Positions 5,571-13,788 of a stretch of DNA of 36,528 bases are shown one piece after another. Source of the stretch: a virus; the IMG/VR virus record IMGVR_UViG_3300037264_000514, positions 1-36,528 of that record; one strand, given 5' to 3'. The notes beneath the pieces are model-generated. The model worked only from the letters and a program-made list of their open reading frames with translations, made no database searches and had not been told where the DNA came from. Positions within the stretch are counted from its first letter, which is position 1. The number at the start of each line of letters is the position of its first letter. The position numbers were made by a program, and so were the translations under genes.

Positions 5571-7701
5571 CCTAAATCAACTCTACGGCGAGATGGATCA
5601 GGTAGATCAGGAAGTCTTCGCGGAGATGCGGGGCAACTTGCTTTTGGTGTCTGGAGAACACTACTCTAAATACACGAGTAGGTACTGGAACCGGATACGC
5701 GACTCGGGCAACCTGGCTTCCGAGCAGAAGCTCAGACTCACGCAGAACCATACGCAGAAGATCTCGAAGATTTACAAGAACAACATTCTTTCTTACTCGC
5801 CTGGTGTCACGGTAGTTCCCCACAACGACACAGAGTTACAGGATATCAAGGACGCCGAACTTAGTGAGTCGGTGTGGATGTACGGGAAGAACCGCTACAA
5901 GTTGAAGGAAAAGACTCGCGAGTGGTGCTCTGAGTTTGTTGATATCGGGGAAGTGGCTGTAAAGATTTTCTACGATCCCGACGCAGGCAAGTTCTTGGGA
6001 CATGAAGCTGAGATGGGCGAGGATGGTCAGCCAGTCGTGGGTGAAGATGGCGAGATGGTTTCATCGAAGAACGCCAAGTTTAGCGGGGACTTTATATTCG
6101 AGACTGTCTTTGGATTCAATCTCCTGCGCCCGAAGGACTGCAAGAAGCTTTCTGAAGCGAAGGTGTTGTGTATTAGGAAGATGGCAGGGAAGACAGAACT
6201 TGAGTCTCGTGTTGAGGGCGACCCAGAAAAGATCAAGTTGCTGAAAGAAAGTCATGACCGCACCTATATGGTTTTCAACCAGACAGAGAGCATGTACGGA
6301 CAGAGCAAAGACGACGTAATGTTGCGCGAGTACTATTACCGTCCATGCCACGAGTACCCCCAGGGGTACTACTACATCACCACGGAGGACGGCATCCTGT
6401 GGGAAGGGGAGCTTCCCTTTGGTGTGTTCCCAATTATTACACAAACATTCGATGATTATGCGACAACGCCCCGTGGGCGGTCGATCATCAAGCAGATCCG
6501 GCCATACCAGGCTGAAGTTAACCGAGCAGCGTCGAAGATGGCCGAGCATCAGATCACGCTAGGTGACGACAAACTTCTCATTCAGAGCGGGACTAAGATT
6601 GCCAACGGTGGTCAGGCTCCTGGGATTCGGGCAGTTACTTACTCCGGCGTGCCACCCACCATTCTAGCTGGACGCGACGGAAGTCAGTACTTGGCGTACA
6701 TGAACGCGAAGATAGAGGAAATGTACGCAGTTGCGATGATTCATGAAGACATGGAGAAGAAGCAGGATGGAGTGATTGATCCCTACACCATGCTCTTCAA
6801 GTCTTTGAAGCAGAAGAAAAGCTTCGGCATCTACTCCACCAAGTTCGAGCAGTTTTTGACTGACGTTTGCGTGACGTACTTGCAGTTGGCGAAGCATTAC
6901 TTCGATGACGAGCGTGTAATTCATGCGGTGGGCAGGCGCGAGCAGCTAAATCTTGTAGAGTTTCGCGGAACAGACGAGATGAGCGTCAAGATCAAGGTTG
7001 AAGCGCAGAGCGACGACCTTGAAACGAAGATGGGCAAGCAGATCACGATGACCCAGTTCCTTCAGTACGCTGGAAGTCAGTTGGACAAGGAAGACATTGG
7101 CAAGATTTTGAAGAACATGCCGTTTGCCAACGTGGATGAGTCGTTCAACGACCTCACGATAGATTACGAGAACTCCAAGAACATCATCCTCCAAATGGAC
7201 AGGGGAGAAGCTCCCTACATTGGCGAGAAGGACAACCACAACTACATGATTAAGAAGCTCACGCATCGGGTGAAGATGGCGGATTTCCGCTTCCTTCCCC
7301 CGCAAGTGCAGCAACTCTATTCACAGACGATTGAGCAGTACAACCAACTCGCATCTGAGGAGCTGCAGAAGCTACAGGCACTAGAGCAGGGGTTCATTCC
7401 CGCGCAGGGGCACCTAGTTCCGGTGGATTTCTATGTGGTAGACCCCGCGAGTCCTGGGAAAACCCGCCGCGCAAGGATTCCGTACGATAGTTTGAACTGG
7501 CTGATTAAGAAGTTAGAGGTTCAGGGATTGACCCTCGACGCACTTGAGGAAATGCAAACATCTGCCCAGGCGGGAATCGCGAAACATGCGCTTTCTTCTG
7601 GTGCAGTAAAACCTCAAGCGCAATTCGGTGAGGGGGGTAGCCCAGGACAGGGACTACCTTCGTCACCTCCACCAATCTCTGGGATGCCTCCTGGGGGATA
7701 A
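5548..7701 (+). CDS. Portal protein (P22-like)
   Basis: A 717-aa protein that would form the dodecameric ring at one capsid vertex, the entry for DNA and the platform for the tail. The size matches P22-type portals. The N-terminal region (residues 1-90) has the helical core with NHTQKISKIYKNNILSY, typical of this family. The central domain contains RPYQAEVNRAASKMAEHQIT, and the C-terminal third is helical and Gln-rich (ASEELQKLQALEQGF), ending in a Pro/Gly-rich tail. ATG 5548 overlaps the previous gene. The place between terminase and scaffold is the usual one. The assignment is by pattern and order. Confidence 0.88.
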   Translation: MPQKSITDLNQLYGEMDQVDQEVFAEMRGNLLLVSGEHYSKYTSRYWNRIRDSGNLASEQKLRLTQNHTQKISKIYKNNILSYSPGVTVVPHNDTELQDIKDAELSESVWMYGKNRYKLKEKTREWCSEFVDIGEVAVKIFYDPDAGKFLGHEAEMGEDGQPVVGEDGEMVSSKNAKFSGDFIFETVFGFNLLRPKDCKKLSEAKVLCIRKMAGKTELESRVEGDPEKIKLLKESHDRTYMVFNQTESMYGQSKDDVMLREYYYRPCHEYPQGYYYITTEDGILWEGELPFGVFPIITQTFDDYATTPRGRSIIKQIRPYQAEVNRAASKMAEHQITLGDDKLLIQSGTKIANGGQAPGIRAVTYSGVPPTILAGRDGSQYLAYMNAKIEEMYAVAMIHEDMEKKQDGVIDPYTMLFKSLKQKKSFGIYSTKFEQFLTDVCVTYLQLAKHYFDDERVIHAVGRREQLNLVEFRGTDEMSVKIKVEAQSDDLETKMGKQITMTQFLQYAGSQLDKEDIGKILKNMPFANVDESFNDLTIDYENSKNIILQMDRGEAPYIGEKDNHNYMIKKLTHRVKMADFRFLPPQVQQLYSQTIEQYNQLASEELQKLQALEQGFIPAQGHLVPVDFYVVDPASPGKTRRARIPYDSLNWLIKKLEVQGLTLDALEEMQTSAQAGIAKHALSSGAVKPQAQFGEGGSPGQGLPSSPPPISGMPPGG

Positions 7702-7716
7702 CTGTAAAGGACGGAT

Positions 7717-8691
7717 ATGGTAGACGGAACAGAAGTAACGACGACGGAAACGACCTCAGCACCCGAGCGAACAGCGGAAACTCAGACAACTACGACACCA
7801 GCACAGACTATGACAGCGGCTTCAATGGCTGGAAAGATGACTTTGGTAGATGGACAGCAGGGTGTTCCCCAACCCTCCCCCTATACACCGAACTACAAGT
7901 ATAAGATTTTGGGAAAAGAGCAGGAATTCGACGAGTTTCTGCGTGGAGCGGTCAAAGACGCTGAGACAGAAGAGAAAGTTCGCTCGCTCTACACCAAAGC
8001 CAATGGCTTGGAGCACATGAAGGGCCAGTATTTGAAGACAAGGGAGACTTTGCAGTCGAAAGACAAGGAATTAGGGTCTATTTCGAGTCAATTGCAGGAA
8101 ATTGCCCAATATCGCGACAAAAAAGACTTCGGAAACGTGTTTAAGGGTCTAAATATCAAACCTGACGATGTTTTAGAGTGGGCGGTGCAGCACGCTGAGC
8201 GTATGCAGCTACCTCCTGAGCAGAGGCAACTGTACGAGGCCCAAGAGTCTGCACAGGACCAATTGAGGCAAGTTCAGCAGCAAAACCAGTGGTTACAGGA
8301 GCAATACAACTCACAGGTTGCAAATACCCGACAAATGGAGCTAAATCAGAGTATGGCAGATTCACAAATCAGTGAGTTCGCCAACACCTATGACCAAAGA
8401 ACAGGTCAGGAAGGTGCGTTTCAGATGGAAGTAGTGAGGCGCGGTGCGCTTCACTACCAGATGACAGGACAGGATTTACCTCCCGCAGAGGTGGTCAAAC
8501 AAACTCTGTTTGCACTCGGCTGGCAGGGTCAACAGGGCCAAAACCATGGCTCGAATGTGACTCAAATGCCACGCCAAGCATCAGGGCGACCCCCGATCAT
8601 CCCGCATGTAGCGGGTAAATCGGCAAGTCCAGTCAGGAAGTCGCCGAAGAGCTTAGACGAAATGAGGGCGTTGGCTAAGTCTATGGGCTAG
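7717..8691 (+). CDS. Putative scaffold protein
   Basis: A 324-aa protein directly upstream of the coat gene. It has a Thr/Ala-rich unstructured N-terminus, a long Gln/Glu-rich coiled-coil-like centre (residues about 90-215, with QLRQVQQQNQWLQEQY), and a short basic C-terminus ending SPKSLDEMRALAKSMG. Internal scaffolds guide coat assembly and often bind coat through a basic C-terminal helix, as known for P22. That C-terminal motif closely resembles the end of the 59-aa protein at 31546-31725. ATG 7717 follows GTAAAGGACGGAT. Confidence 0.8.
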   Translation: MVDGTEVTTTETTSAPERTAETQTTTTPAQTMTAASMAGKMTLVDGQQGVPQPSPYTPNYKYKILGKEQEFDEFLRGAVKDAETEEKVRSLYTKANGLEHMKGQYLKTRETLQSKDKELGSISSQLQEIAQYRDKKDFGNVFKGLNIKPDDVLEWAVQHAERMQLPPEQRQLYEAQESAQDQLRQVQQQNQWLQEQYNSQVANTRQMELNQSMADSQISEFANTYDQRTGQEGAFQMEVVRRGALHYQMTGQDLPPAEVVKQTLFALGWQGQQGQNHGSNVTQMPRQASGRPPIIPHVAGKSASPVRKSPKSLDEMRALAKSMG

Positions 8692-8725
8692 CCAACATAA
8701 CAATAAAAAATTGGAGGATTTTTAA

Positions 8726-9997
8726 GTGGCTACTACTGCAACTTTTGATTCGATGTTGAATGATTATCTGACCTACGACTTGTTGCTAAACGAGTTCATC
8801 AAGCGTGACTACGTTTTCAGCAAAATCGACAAGGACAACGGCTGGAAGGGTGGACCTTTGGTTGTGCCTTTCGAGGGAGCTTCTGCTTCGAGCATTGAGT
8901 TCGGCGGCCTTGCGGCTTCGAACGACATTGCTGAAGACAAGTTCGTTCGTGGGGAAGTATCGACCTACAAAGAAATTTGGGGAACGATGCTTTTCAACCA
9001 CAAGGATTTGATGCAGAACGACAAGATTTCTGAACAGTCGTTCCTGCGTATCCTTCCTGACCGTGTTGAGCGGTTCATGGACCAGATGAAGATGGTGGTT
9101 TCCGTCAACATGCTAGGTGGCCCACACTTCGCTCGCGTTACCGACGCGACGAACGCGGCAACTGGCCTTTTGATCGTTGACCGCCCTGACCGCTTTGAAA
9201 TCGGTCAGAAGTGCGTACTCGACGACAGCGACAGCCCACAGTTGACGGTTTACGTCACTGCGATCGACAACAACATCAGGTCTTCTGTCACAGCGATGGA
9301 CGGTCAGATCACGGTATCGTTGACTCGTGCAGGTGCTGCTGCCGACGTGTCGGCATACAGCGTGGCGCAGGCGGCGAAGTTCTACCACCCAGGTATCTTG
9401 GTGGCGGGAGTTGCGACGAACCATCTCGCCAGCTTGAAGTCCGGCATGTTGTCTGCAACGAACGGTGGCTCCTCGACTTTGTACGGTCAATCGAAGGTGG
9501 CTTATCCCTACCTCCAGTCGATCAACATTTCGGGTGCTGCGATCACTGCGGCGAACATCTTGGACAAGCTGTTTGATGCTTTTGTCATCACTCGCCAGCT
9601 TGGCAAAGGTACGCCGAATGAGGTTCTTGTGAGCTACAAACACTTGGGATCAATTCTCAAGTTGCTTGAAACGAGCAAGGGTCCGTTCACTGTGATTAGC
9701 CCTGCCGAAGCGAAAGTTTACGGTTGGACTGAGATCACGATTGGCGGCGTGAAGGGTAACTTGAAGGTGATCGGCATTCAGGAAATGGATGACGATATCA
9801 TCATCATGATGGACTGGAGATCTTGCAAGTTCCACTCGAACGGTCTTTTCCGCAAGCGCGTTGCGCCGGACGGAAAGCACTACTTCGAGGTGCGTTCGAC
9901 CTCTGGCTATCAATACCTTGTGGATATGTGCTTGTTCGGTGAGCTTGTGTTGTGCAAGCCCAACATGGATGGCATCATCTACTCAATCAGCTACTAA
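8726..9997 (+). CDS. Major capsid (coat) protein
   Basis: A 423-aa protein that would form the icosahedral shell. GTG start at 8726 with a strong GGAGG (8713-8717). The N-terminal part (YDLLLNEFIKRDYVFSKI) and the following KGGPLVVPFEGASASSIEFG resemble coat proteins of podovirus-like phages. A 110-residue insertion-like beta segment follows (TGLLIVDRPDRFEIGQKCVL). The C-terminal part (KVIGIQEMDDDIIIMMDWRS) fits the HK97 P and A domains. It is the gene after the scaffold and has the strongest ribosome site in the late operon, as expected for the most abundant protein. Confidence 0.9.
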   Translation: MATTATFDSMLNDYLTYDLLLNEFIKRDYVFSKIDKDNGWKGGPLVVPFEGASASSIEFGGLAASNDIAEDKFVRGEVSTYKEIWGTMLFNHKDLMQNDKISEQSFLRILPDRVERFMDQMKMVVSVNMLGGPHFARVTDATNAATGLLIVDRPDRFEIGQKCVLDDSDSPQLTVYVTAIDNNIRSSVTAMDGQITVSLTRAGAAADVSAYSVAQAAKFYHPGILVAGVATNHLASLKSGMLSATNGGSSTLYGQSKVAYPYLQSINISGAAITAANILDKLFDAFVITRQLGKGTPNEVLVSYKHLGSILKLLETSKGPFTVISPAEAKVYGWTEITIGGVKGNLKVIGIQEMDDDIIIMMDWRSCKFHSNGLFRKRVAPDGKHYFEVRSTSGYQYLVDMCLFGELVLCKPNMDGIIYSISY

Positions 9998-10012
9998 AAA
10001 AGGAGAATCATC

Positions 10013-10474
10013 ATGGCATTAGATAGCGTAAAACGCGCACGATTGGCTAAGTTTGCTCCGTTAGAGGATTTGGCGGAGGTGGTTCATCATCAGCATGGCT
10101 GTCTACAGGCCGTCTGGGACTTCAGTGTTCAAGGCGGAGCGGTAGGCGACATTGATTTGCTGGATGTTTTCGGAAAAAAGGCTCTACTCCCAAGTGGGGC
10201 TTTGATCCGAGATATTGCGGTACATGTTGAAACGCTGGTCACCTCGGGTGGTGCCGCAACTCTGGCTCTGAAGTCAGAGGGTGCTGCGGATCTCTTGGGC
10301 GCGACTGCTGTGGCATCATTTGCTGCGAACGCCAACTTGGACGGTGTTCCAGTGGGGACAGCCGCTACGGTTGTGCGGTTGACGGCAGAGCGAACGCTTA
10401 AGCTCACGGTTGCTGTGACAGCCTTGACTGCGGGTAAGGTCCACGCTTTCGTGGATTACGTAGTTCGATCCTAG
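10013..10474 (+). CDS. Putative capsid accessory or decoration protein
   Basis: A 153-aa protein immediately after the coat gene, with its own strong site (AAAGGAGAATCATC). The core looks beta-rich with regular Val/Ala/Thr strands (LIRDIAVHVETLVTSGGAAT). Such genes next to the coat often encode decoration or head-fibre proteins; I infer that role from position and fold-like pattern only. A strong GC-rich hairpin follows the stop and separates it from the tail region. Confidence 0.6.
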   Translation: MALDSVKRARLAKFAPLEDLAEVVHHQHGCLQAVWDFSVQGGAVGDIDLLDVFGKKALLPSGALIRDIAVHVETLVTSGGAATLALKSEGAADLLGATAVASFAANANLDGVPVGTAATVVRLTAERTLKLTVAVTALTAGKVHAFVDYVVRS

Positions 10475-10480
10475 TATTCG

Positions 10481-10517
10481 GTGGGGGAGTGGTGGGCGAA
10501 CCCTGCCCCTCCCCCAC
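10481..10517 (+). terminator. GC-rich hairpin after the capsid genes
   Basis: GTGGGGGAG (10481-10489) pairs perfectly with CTCCCCCAC (10509-10517); inner GGGC and GCCC can extend it. No T-run follows (ATCTAATCC). This may be a partial terminator that gives coat genes more mRNA than tail genes, or an RNA 3-prime stabiliser. Confidence 0.55.
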
Positions 10518-10538
10518 ATCTAATCCAGGGGGTTTATA

Positions 10539-10940
10539 GTGGCATCGGATATCCATGTCGCACTCGGACCCCTTGGCATTACCGACTACCAGAAGCTCCA
10601 CATAAACGCGGCTAACAGGCTGCTCACCTCTTCAACGGCCACTTCTCCGACTGGTCCATTTAGAATCACAGTCGGCGCGGCGACAGCAGTCGCCGCAGAT
10701 CCAATTGCACTAGCCTACACAGGTCGTGTTTCTATAGCCGTGCGGAATCTTGACGGCGCAGTCACGATTTATCTTGGTGCTACAGCAGGGGTAACGGCTG
10801 ACAACACAGCTACGGGTGGGTGGGAGATCGGGCCAAATTCAGACTTCAATTTGGACCTAGATGAGGACAGTGTATTTTTTCTCATTACACCTCCGGCAAC
10901 AACGGCTACATTTAAGATATTTGAGATATCTAGTACATGA
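10539..10940 (+). CDS. Small beta-rich structural protein
   Basis: A 133-aa protein of unknown function. GTG 10539 follows CCAGGGGGTTTATA, a good ribosome site. The sequence is Ala/Thr-rich with alternating hydrophobic residues (TGRVSIAVRNLDGAVTIYLG), suggesting a beta sandwich such as those in phage head-fibre or tail proteins. It overlaps the next gene by 4 nt (ATGA) and is first in a run of small virion-type genes between the capsid and the tail fibre. Confidence 0.65.
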   Translation: MASDIHVALGPLGITDYQKLHINAANRLLTSSTATSPTGPFRITVGAATAVAADPIALAYTGRVSIAVRNLDGAVTIYLGATAGVTADNTATGGWEIGPNSDFNLDLDEDSVFFLITPPATTATFKIFEISST

Positions 10941-11266
10941 GCAATATAACTGGATTTTTAAGACCTCAAGCTCCGACTACAGCAGGAACAGCTACTTCGC
11001 CTAAAATTTACAAAGTGTCACTTCCGCTAGCCGCGACTGAAGTTGCGCAAGCTCTCACGGCAGCGACAAAAAAGCTTCGGATAAAAGCTCTTGGTACAGC
11101 GAGAATTCAGTATAGTTGGGCTGCGGGTCAAAGTGGTGGCGCAGGCCCATTCTGGACAATCCCTCGCGGCGGTGTTGTGCCGATCGACGGGATTAGTTAT
11201 ACTGGCTCCATATATTTACAATCTAGTGAAGCAGGTGAGACTGTACAGATAGAAGAGTGGTCCTAA
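10937..11266 (+). CDS. Small beta-rich structural protein
   Basis: A 109-aa protein, not recognised, translationally coupled to the preceding gene by an ATGA overlap. It has a low-complexity N-terminus (APTTAGTATSPK) and a beta-like remainder ending in GSIYLQSSEAGETVQIEEWS. This resembles small neck, fibre or decoration proteins in form only. Confidence 0.6.
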   Translation: MSNITGFLRPQAPTTAGTATSPKIYKVSLPLAATEVAQALTAATKKLRIKALGTARIQYSWAAGQSGGAGPFWTIPRGGVVPIDGISYTGSIYLQSSEAGETVQIEEWS

Positions 11267-11294
11267 ACTTTTTTAGCCAATGGAGGGCTGAACT

Positions 11295-12020
11295 ATGAAA
11301 GACAGATTGATTTATCTCGTTGCTGATCCTACGGGATCGGACAACGTAGGCGCGTTTTTGAAGGCAGCGGGTGGCGAACACCTAACCAGTACGCTGATCG
11401 GTGCCAAGCAGACGCTTGACGTTAACGTAGTGGGTGACGCTGACGACGGGGTTTTCGCCGAAGACGATGCTTCAGCCGATCTTCATAAGGGGCAGAGTGT
11501 TCTTGCTGTGCGCAGGGATGCGCTCGCAATCGACACAAGCCTAAGCGGCGACTATGGTGATTTCAAGACGAATGACCGTGGCGCGCTTTGGGTAGCACCT
11601 GTGGGTAACATCGATGACGGCGCCGCAGACTCAGAATTCCCCGTGAAGGTAGGGGCTAGGGCGGATAGCGTGCTCTCGCTCGTCGCTGATGCGGATCGTG
11701 TGAACGTAGTCTCTGACTTGTATCGCCGCGTTCGCGTGAACGACGCGCCGGATGTTGCTATCGCTCATTCACAGGACACTGTGGACGACTCCCCTGAAGT
11801 GTTGATGGGAACGGCACTAGCTGGACGCAAACAGCTTTTCGTGCAAAACCTAGCGACTAACCAGGATATCTATGTCGGTGGCACCGGAGTGCTGTCAACG
11901 GATGGATTCCAGGTTCGTCGTGGATCGACTTGGGTATTTGACATGGGTCCGAATATCTCAATGTACGCCGTCGCTCCGAGCGCAACTCCGGCAGACATTA
12001 GACAGCTTGAATTGGCATAA
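11295..12020 (+). CDS. Putative virion protein with RxDxxGDY...L.V motif
   Basis: A 241-aa acidic beta-rich protein. The stretch around residues 70-100 (VRRDALAIDTSLSGDYGDF) followed by KTNDRGALWV is a motif seen repeatedly in phage virion proteins of unknown role. The C-terminal 60 residues (QLFVQNLATNQDIYVGGTGV) look like a beta sandwich that ends with a conserved RRGSTWVF-type strand. ATG 11295 follows GGAGGGCTGAAC. The position suggests a head-fibre or tail-associated protein. Confidence 0.7.
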   Translation: MKDRLIYLVADPTGSDNVGAFLKAAGGEHLTSTLIGAKQTLDVNVVGDADDGVFAEDDASADLHKGQSVLAVRRDALAIDTSLSGDYGDFKTNDRGALWVAPVGNIDDGAADSEFPVKVGARADSVLSLVADADRVNVVSDLYRRVRVNDAPDVAIAHSQDTVDDSPEVLMGTALAGRKQLFVQNLATNQDIYVGGTGVLSTDGFQVRRGSTWVFDMGPNISMYAVAPSATPADIRQLELA

Positions 12021-12042
12021 ATTAAAGGGTAATTAAAGGGCT

Positions 12043-12330
12043 ATGCGAAAGATCGAACGCCGAGACGGCATCATGATGAACAATGTTAGGGTGCTTCTCA
12101 AGCGTTCGGTCTTTCGTGAGCTTTCAATGGAAGAGATCATGGCGGCCTCACAAGCCTACGCTTGGACGTTGGAGTTTACATCTGAGATGGAGCGCGAGGG
12201 TGAAACCAACGCGGCTCTAGCAAGCGCTAAGTGCGTGGACCCAGGCCCCGTTCCCGTCCCAGATCCCGCTCCCGCCACTGTCGTTGCGGCACAGAAAAAA
12301 GGAACTAAGTCGGGCAAGGCGCGTAAATGA
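12043..12330 (+). CDS. Hypothetical 95-aa protein
   Basis: Helical N-terminal two thirds (MEEIMAASQAYAWTLEF), then a Pro/Val-rich linker (DPGPVPVPDPAPATVV) and a basic tail (KKGTKSGKARK). Such linkers join small domains in virion proteins. I do not recognise the family. ATG 12043 has AAAGGG just upstream. The stop overlaps the next ATG by 4 nt. Confidence 0.6.
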   Translation: MRKIERRDGIMMNNVRVLLKRSVFRELSMEEIMAASQAYAWTLEFTSEMEREGETNAALASAKCVDPGPVPVPDPAPATVVAAQKKGTKSGKARK

Positions 12331-12947
12331 GCGGTGGCACTGATTCAAACCAATCTTCAGGCGACGACAATTCTATTATTGAATTAGCCGATGGCACTAC
12401 AGCTGGGGCAGGCAAACCAAAACAAAAAGTTGATTCTGATTCTCGTGCATGGGTCGATGCCAAGGTATCGAACATATCTGGTGGAATAATTTTATCTACA
12501 TCAAAAAAACTTCGTTATGACGACATGAACGCGGGAATGGGTGGGGTTGCTCGTGGGACAACGATTACGACAGGTGCCGCTGCTACAACCGTTTATTCAT
12601 ACACGGGGAGTGGTGTTTTATCGGGGTTTTTGATTAATTTAGAATCAGCGAGTTCATCTTCCGACAACTGGCAAATTAATCTTTTAGTGGATGGGGAAGA
12701 AATATTTAACAGTGTTGGTATTAGGTCAAACGATTTGATTAGCTCAAGCGTGTATGACTACGGTTCAGCCGGGGCGAGAGAGCCTTTTGCGCTGGGCCTT
12801 GAAATGTCCGGTTCTGCCATATATTTTTCAACGTCCCCTAATTTTCCTGTGAGATACGAGACTTCAGTGGCAATAAAAGTTAAAAAGCTCACAGGCGGTA
12901 ATAAAATGTTCAACGCGGGTCTAGTCATTTTGACGAAGGAAACATAA
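12327..12947 (+). CDS. Small fibre-like structural protein
   Basis: A 206-aa protein with a Ser/Gly/Asp-rich N-terminus followed by a beta-rich body (TTVYSYTGSGVLSGFLINLE). The pattern of exposed Ser/Thr and alternating hydrophobics resembles phage receptor-binding or fibre head domains; no family is recognised. The gene is visibly more A+T-rich than the tail fibre downstream, which suggests a different history. It is coupled by overlap to both neighbours. Confidence 0.6.
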   Translation: MSGGTDSNQSSGDDNSIIELADGTTAGAGKPKQKVDSDSRAWVDAKVSNISGGIILSTSKKLRYDDMNAGMGGVARGTTITTGAAATTVYSYTGSGVLSGFLINLESASSSSDNWQINLLVDGEEIFNSVGIRSNDLISSSVYDYGSAGAREPFALGLEMSGSAIYFSTSPNFPVRYETSVAIKVKKLTGGNKMFNAGLVILTKET

Positions 12948-13213
12948 TGGCAAGCAGCAAGAACAGGTGTTACAGAATCAGCGTACCCGACCAGGCGAAT
13001 TCAATCGCAATACCTAGTGATATCGCATCGTGCTTAATTAGGAACGCGGGATTAGTTGATGTGCGAATCAACTTCAATGATGATGCGGAATCTGATTATT
13101 ACACACTAAAGGTTGGTGCTGACCCGATTAAAGTTGACGTTTACGGTGGCAAGACACTTAACACTGACGGAGTTGGAGGCTCAAGCATGATTGAGATCAT
13201 CACATGGGGTTAA
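12947..13213 (+). CDS. Small beta-rich protein
   Basis: An 88-aa protein of unknown function whose ATG shares one base with the preceding TAA. It has predicted beta strands throughout (DYYTLKVGADPIKVDVYGGK). It overlaps the next gene by 10 nt. It could be a tail or neck accessory protein, by context only. Confidence 0.55.
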   Translation: MASSKNRCYRISVPDQANSIAIPSDIASCLIRNAGLVDVRINFNDDAESDYYTLKVGADPIKVDVYGGKTLNTDGVGGSSMIEIITWG

Positions 13214-13464
13214 TCGCTAAAAAAGAAAAGACAAAGCGGTTTGATATTGAGATAAGTTTTGATCCATCTTCTCTTACGCTACACATTTTGGGACTACCAG
13301 GCGGAGAGCATAAGCTCATAGTTGACGATTCGATTGAGGAGGCAGTATCTAGCGTGGGTGGCGTTGCGACGCTAAATGTCGAGCCAAGTGACACGTTTCG
13401 AACGGTTCGGGTAAAATCTCCTGGAAGTGGTAAACGCGATCAGAGACTGGCATTTTTTTGCTAG
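13204..13464 (+). CDS. Hypothetical 86-aa protein
   Basis: Starts at ATG 13204 inside the end of the preceding gene. It has a basic N-terminus (KKEKTKRFDIEI) and then a beta-like body (LTLHILGLPGGEHKLIVDD). Not recognised. About 70 bases separate it from the next gene, which has its own ribosome site. Confidence 0.5.
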   Translation: MGLIAKKEKTKRFDIEISFDPSSLTLHILGLPGGEHKLIVDDSIEEAVSSVGGVATLNVEPSDTFRTVRVKSPGSGKRDQRLAFFC

Positions 13465-13536
13465 GAAAACATGCCAATGGAATCGAATCGGTGTACGATC
13501 ATATAAATTGGTCTAGGTATGTCGGGGGACTAAAAG

Positions 13537-13779
13537 GTGGCTAAAGAATACTCTGGTCAATATATCGCCCAATTAAAGGCCCACGCTCTCGATGCGACGA
13601 AGACTTACATTACCTATGACGTAGAAAATCGTATGGAATACGTCTATACTGCCTATACCGAAGCTTTGAACAGTACGGAATGTCTTGTAACCCAGTACTC
13701 ATACACTGGGGCAGGGTCCAATCGCGTAGCAAAGATGAAGGAATCTGTGGGAACGTGGTCCTCGGCTTACGACATTTAG
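13537..13779 (+). CDS. Small tail-region protein
   Basis: An 80-aa protein from GTG 13537, with GGGGGAC about 8 nt upstream. It is rich in Tyr and Thr (MEYVYTAYTEALNSTECLVTQ), with the form of a small beta protein. It lies directly before the long tail fibre and may be a fibre adaptor or chaperone. Function unknown. Confidence 0.6.
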   Translation: MAKEYSGQYIAQLKAHALDATKTYITYDVENRMEYVYTAYTEALNSTECLVTQYSYTGAGSNRVAKMKESVGTWSSAYDI

Positions 13780-13788
13780 AGGGTAGCA

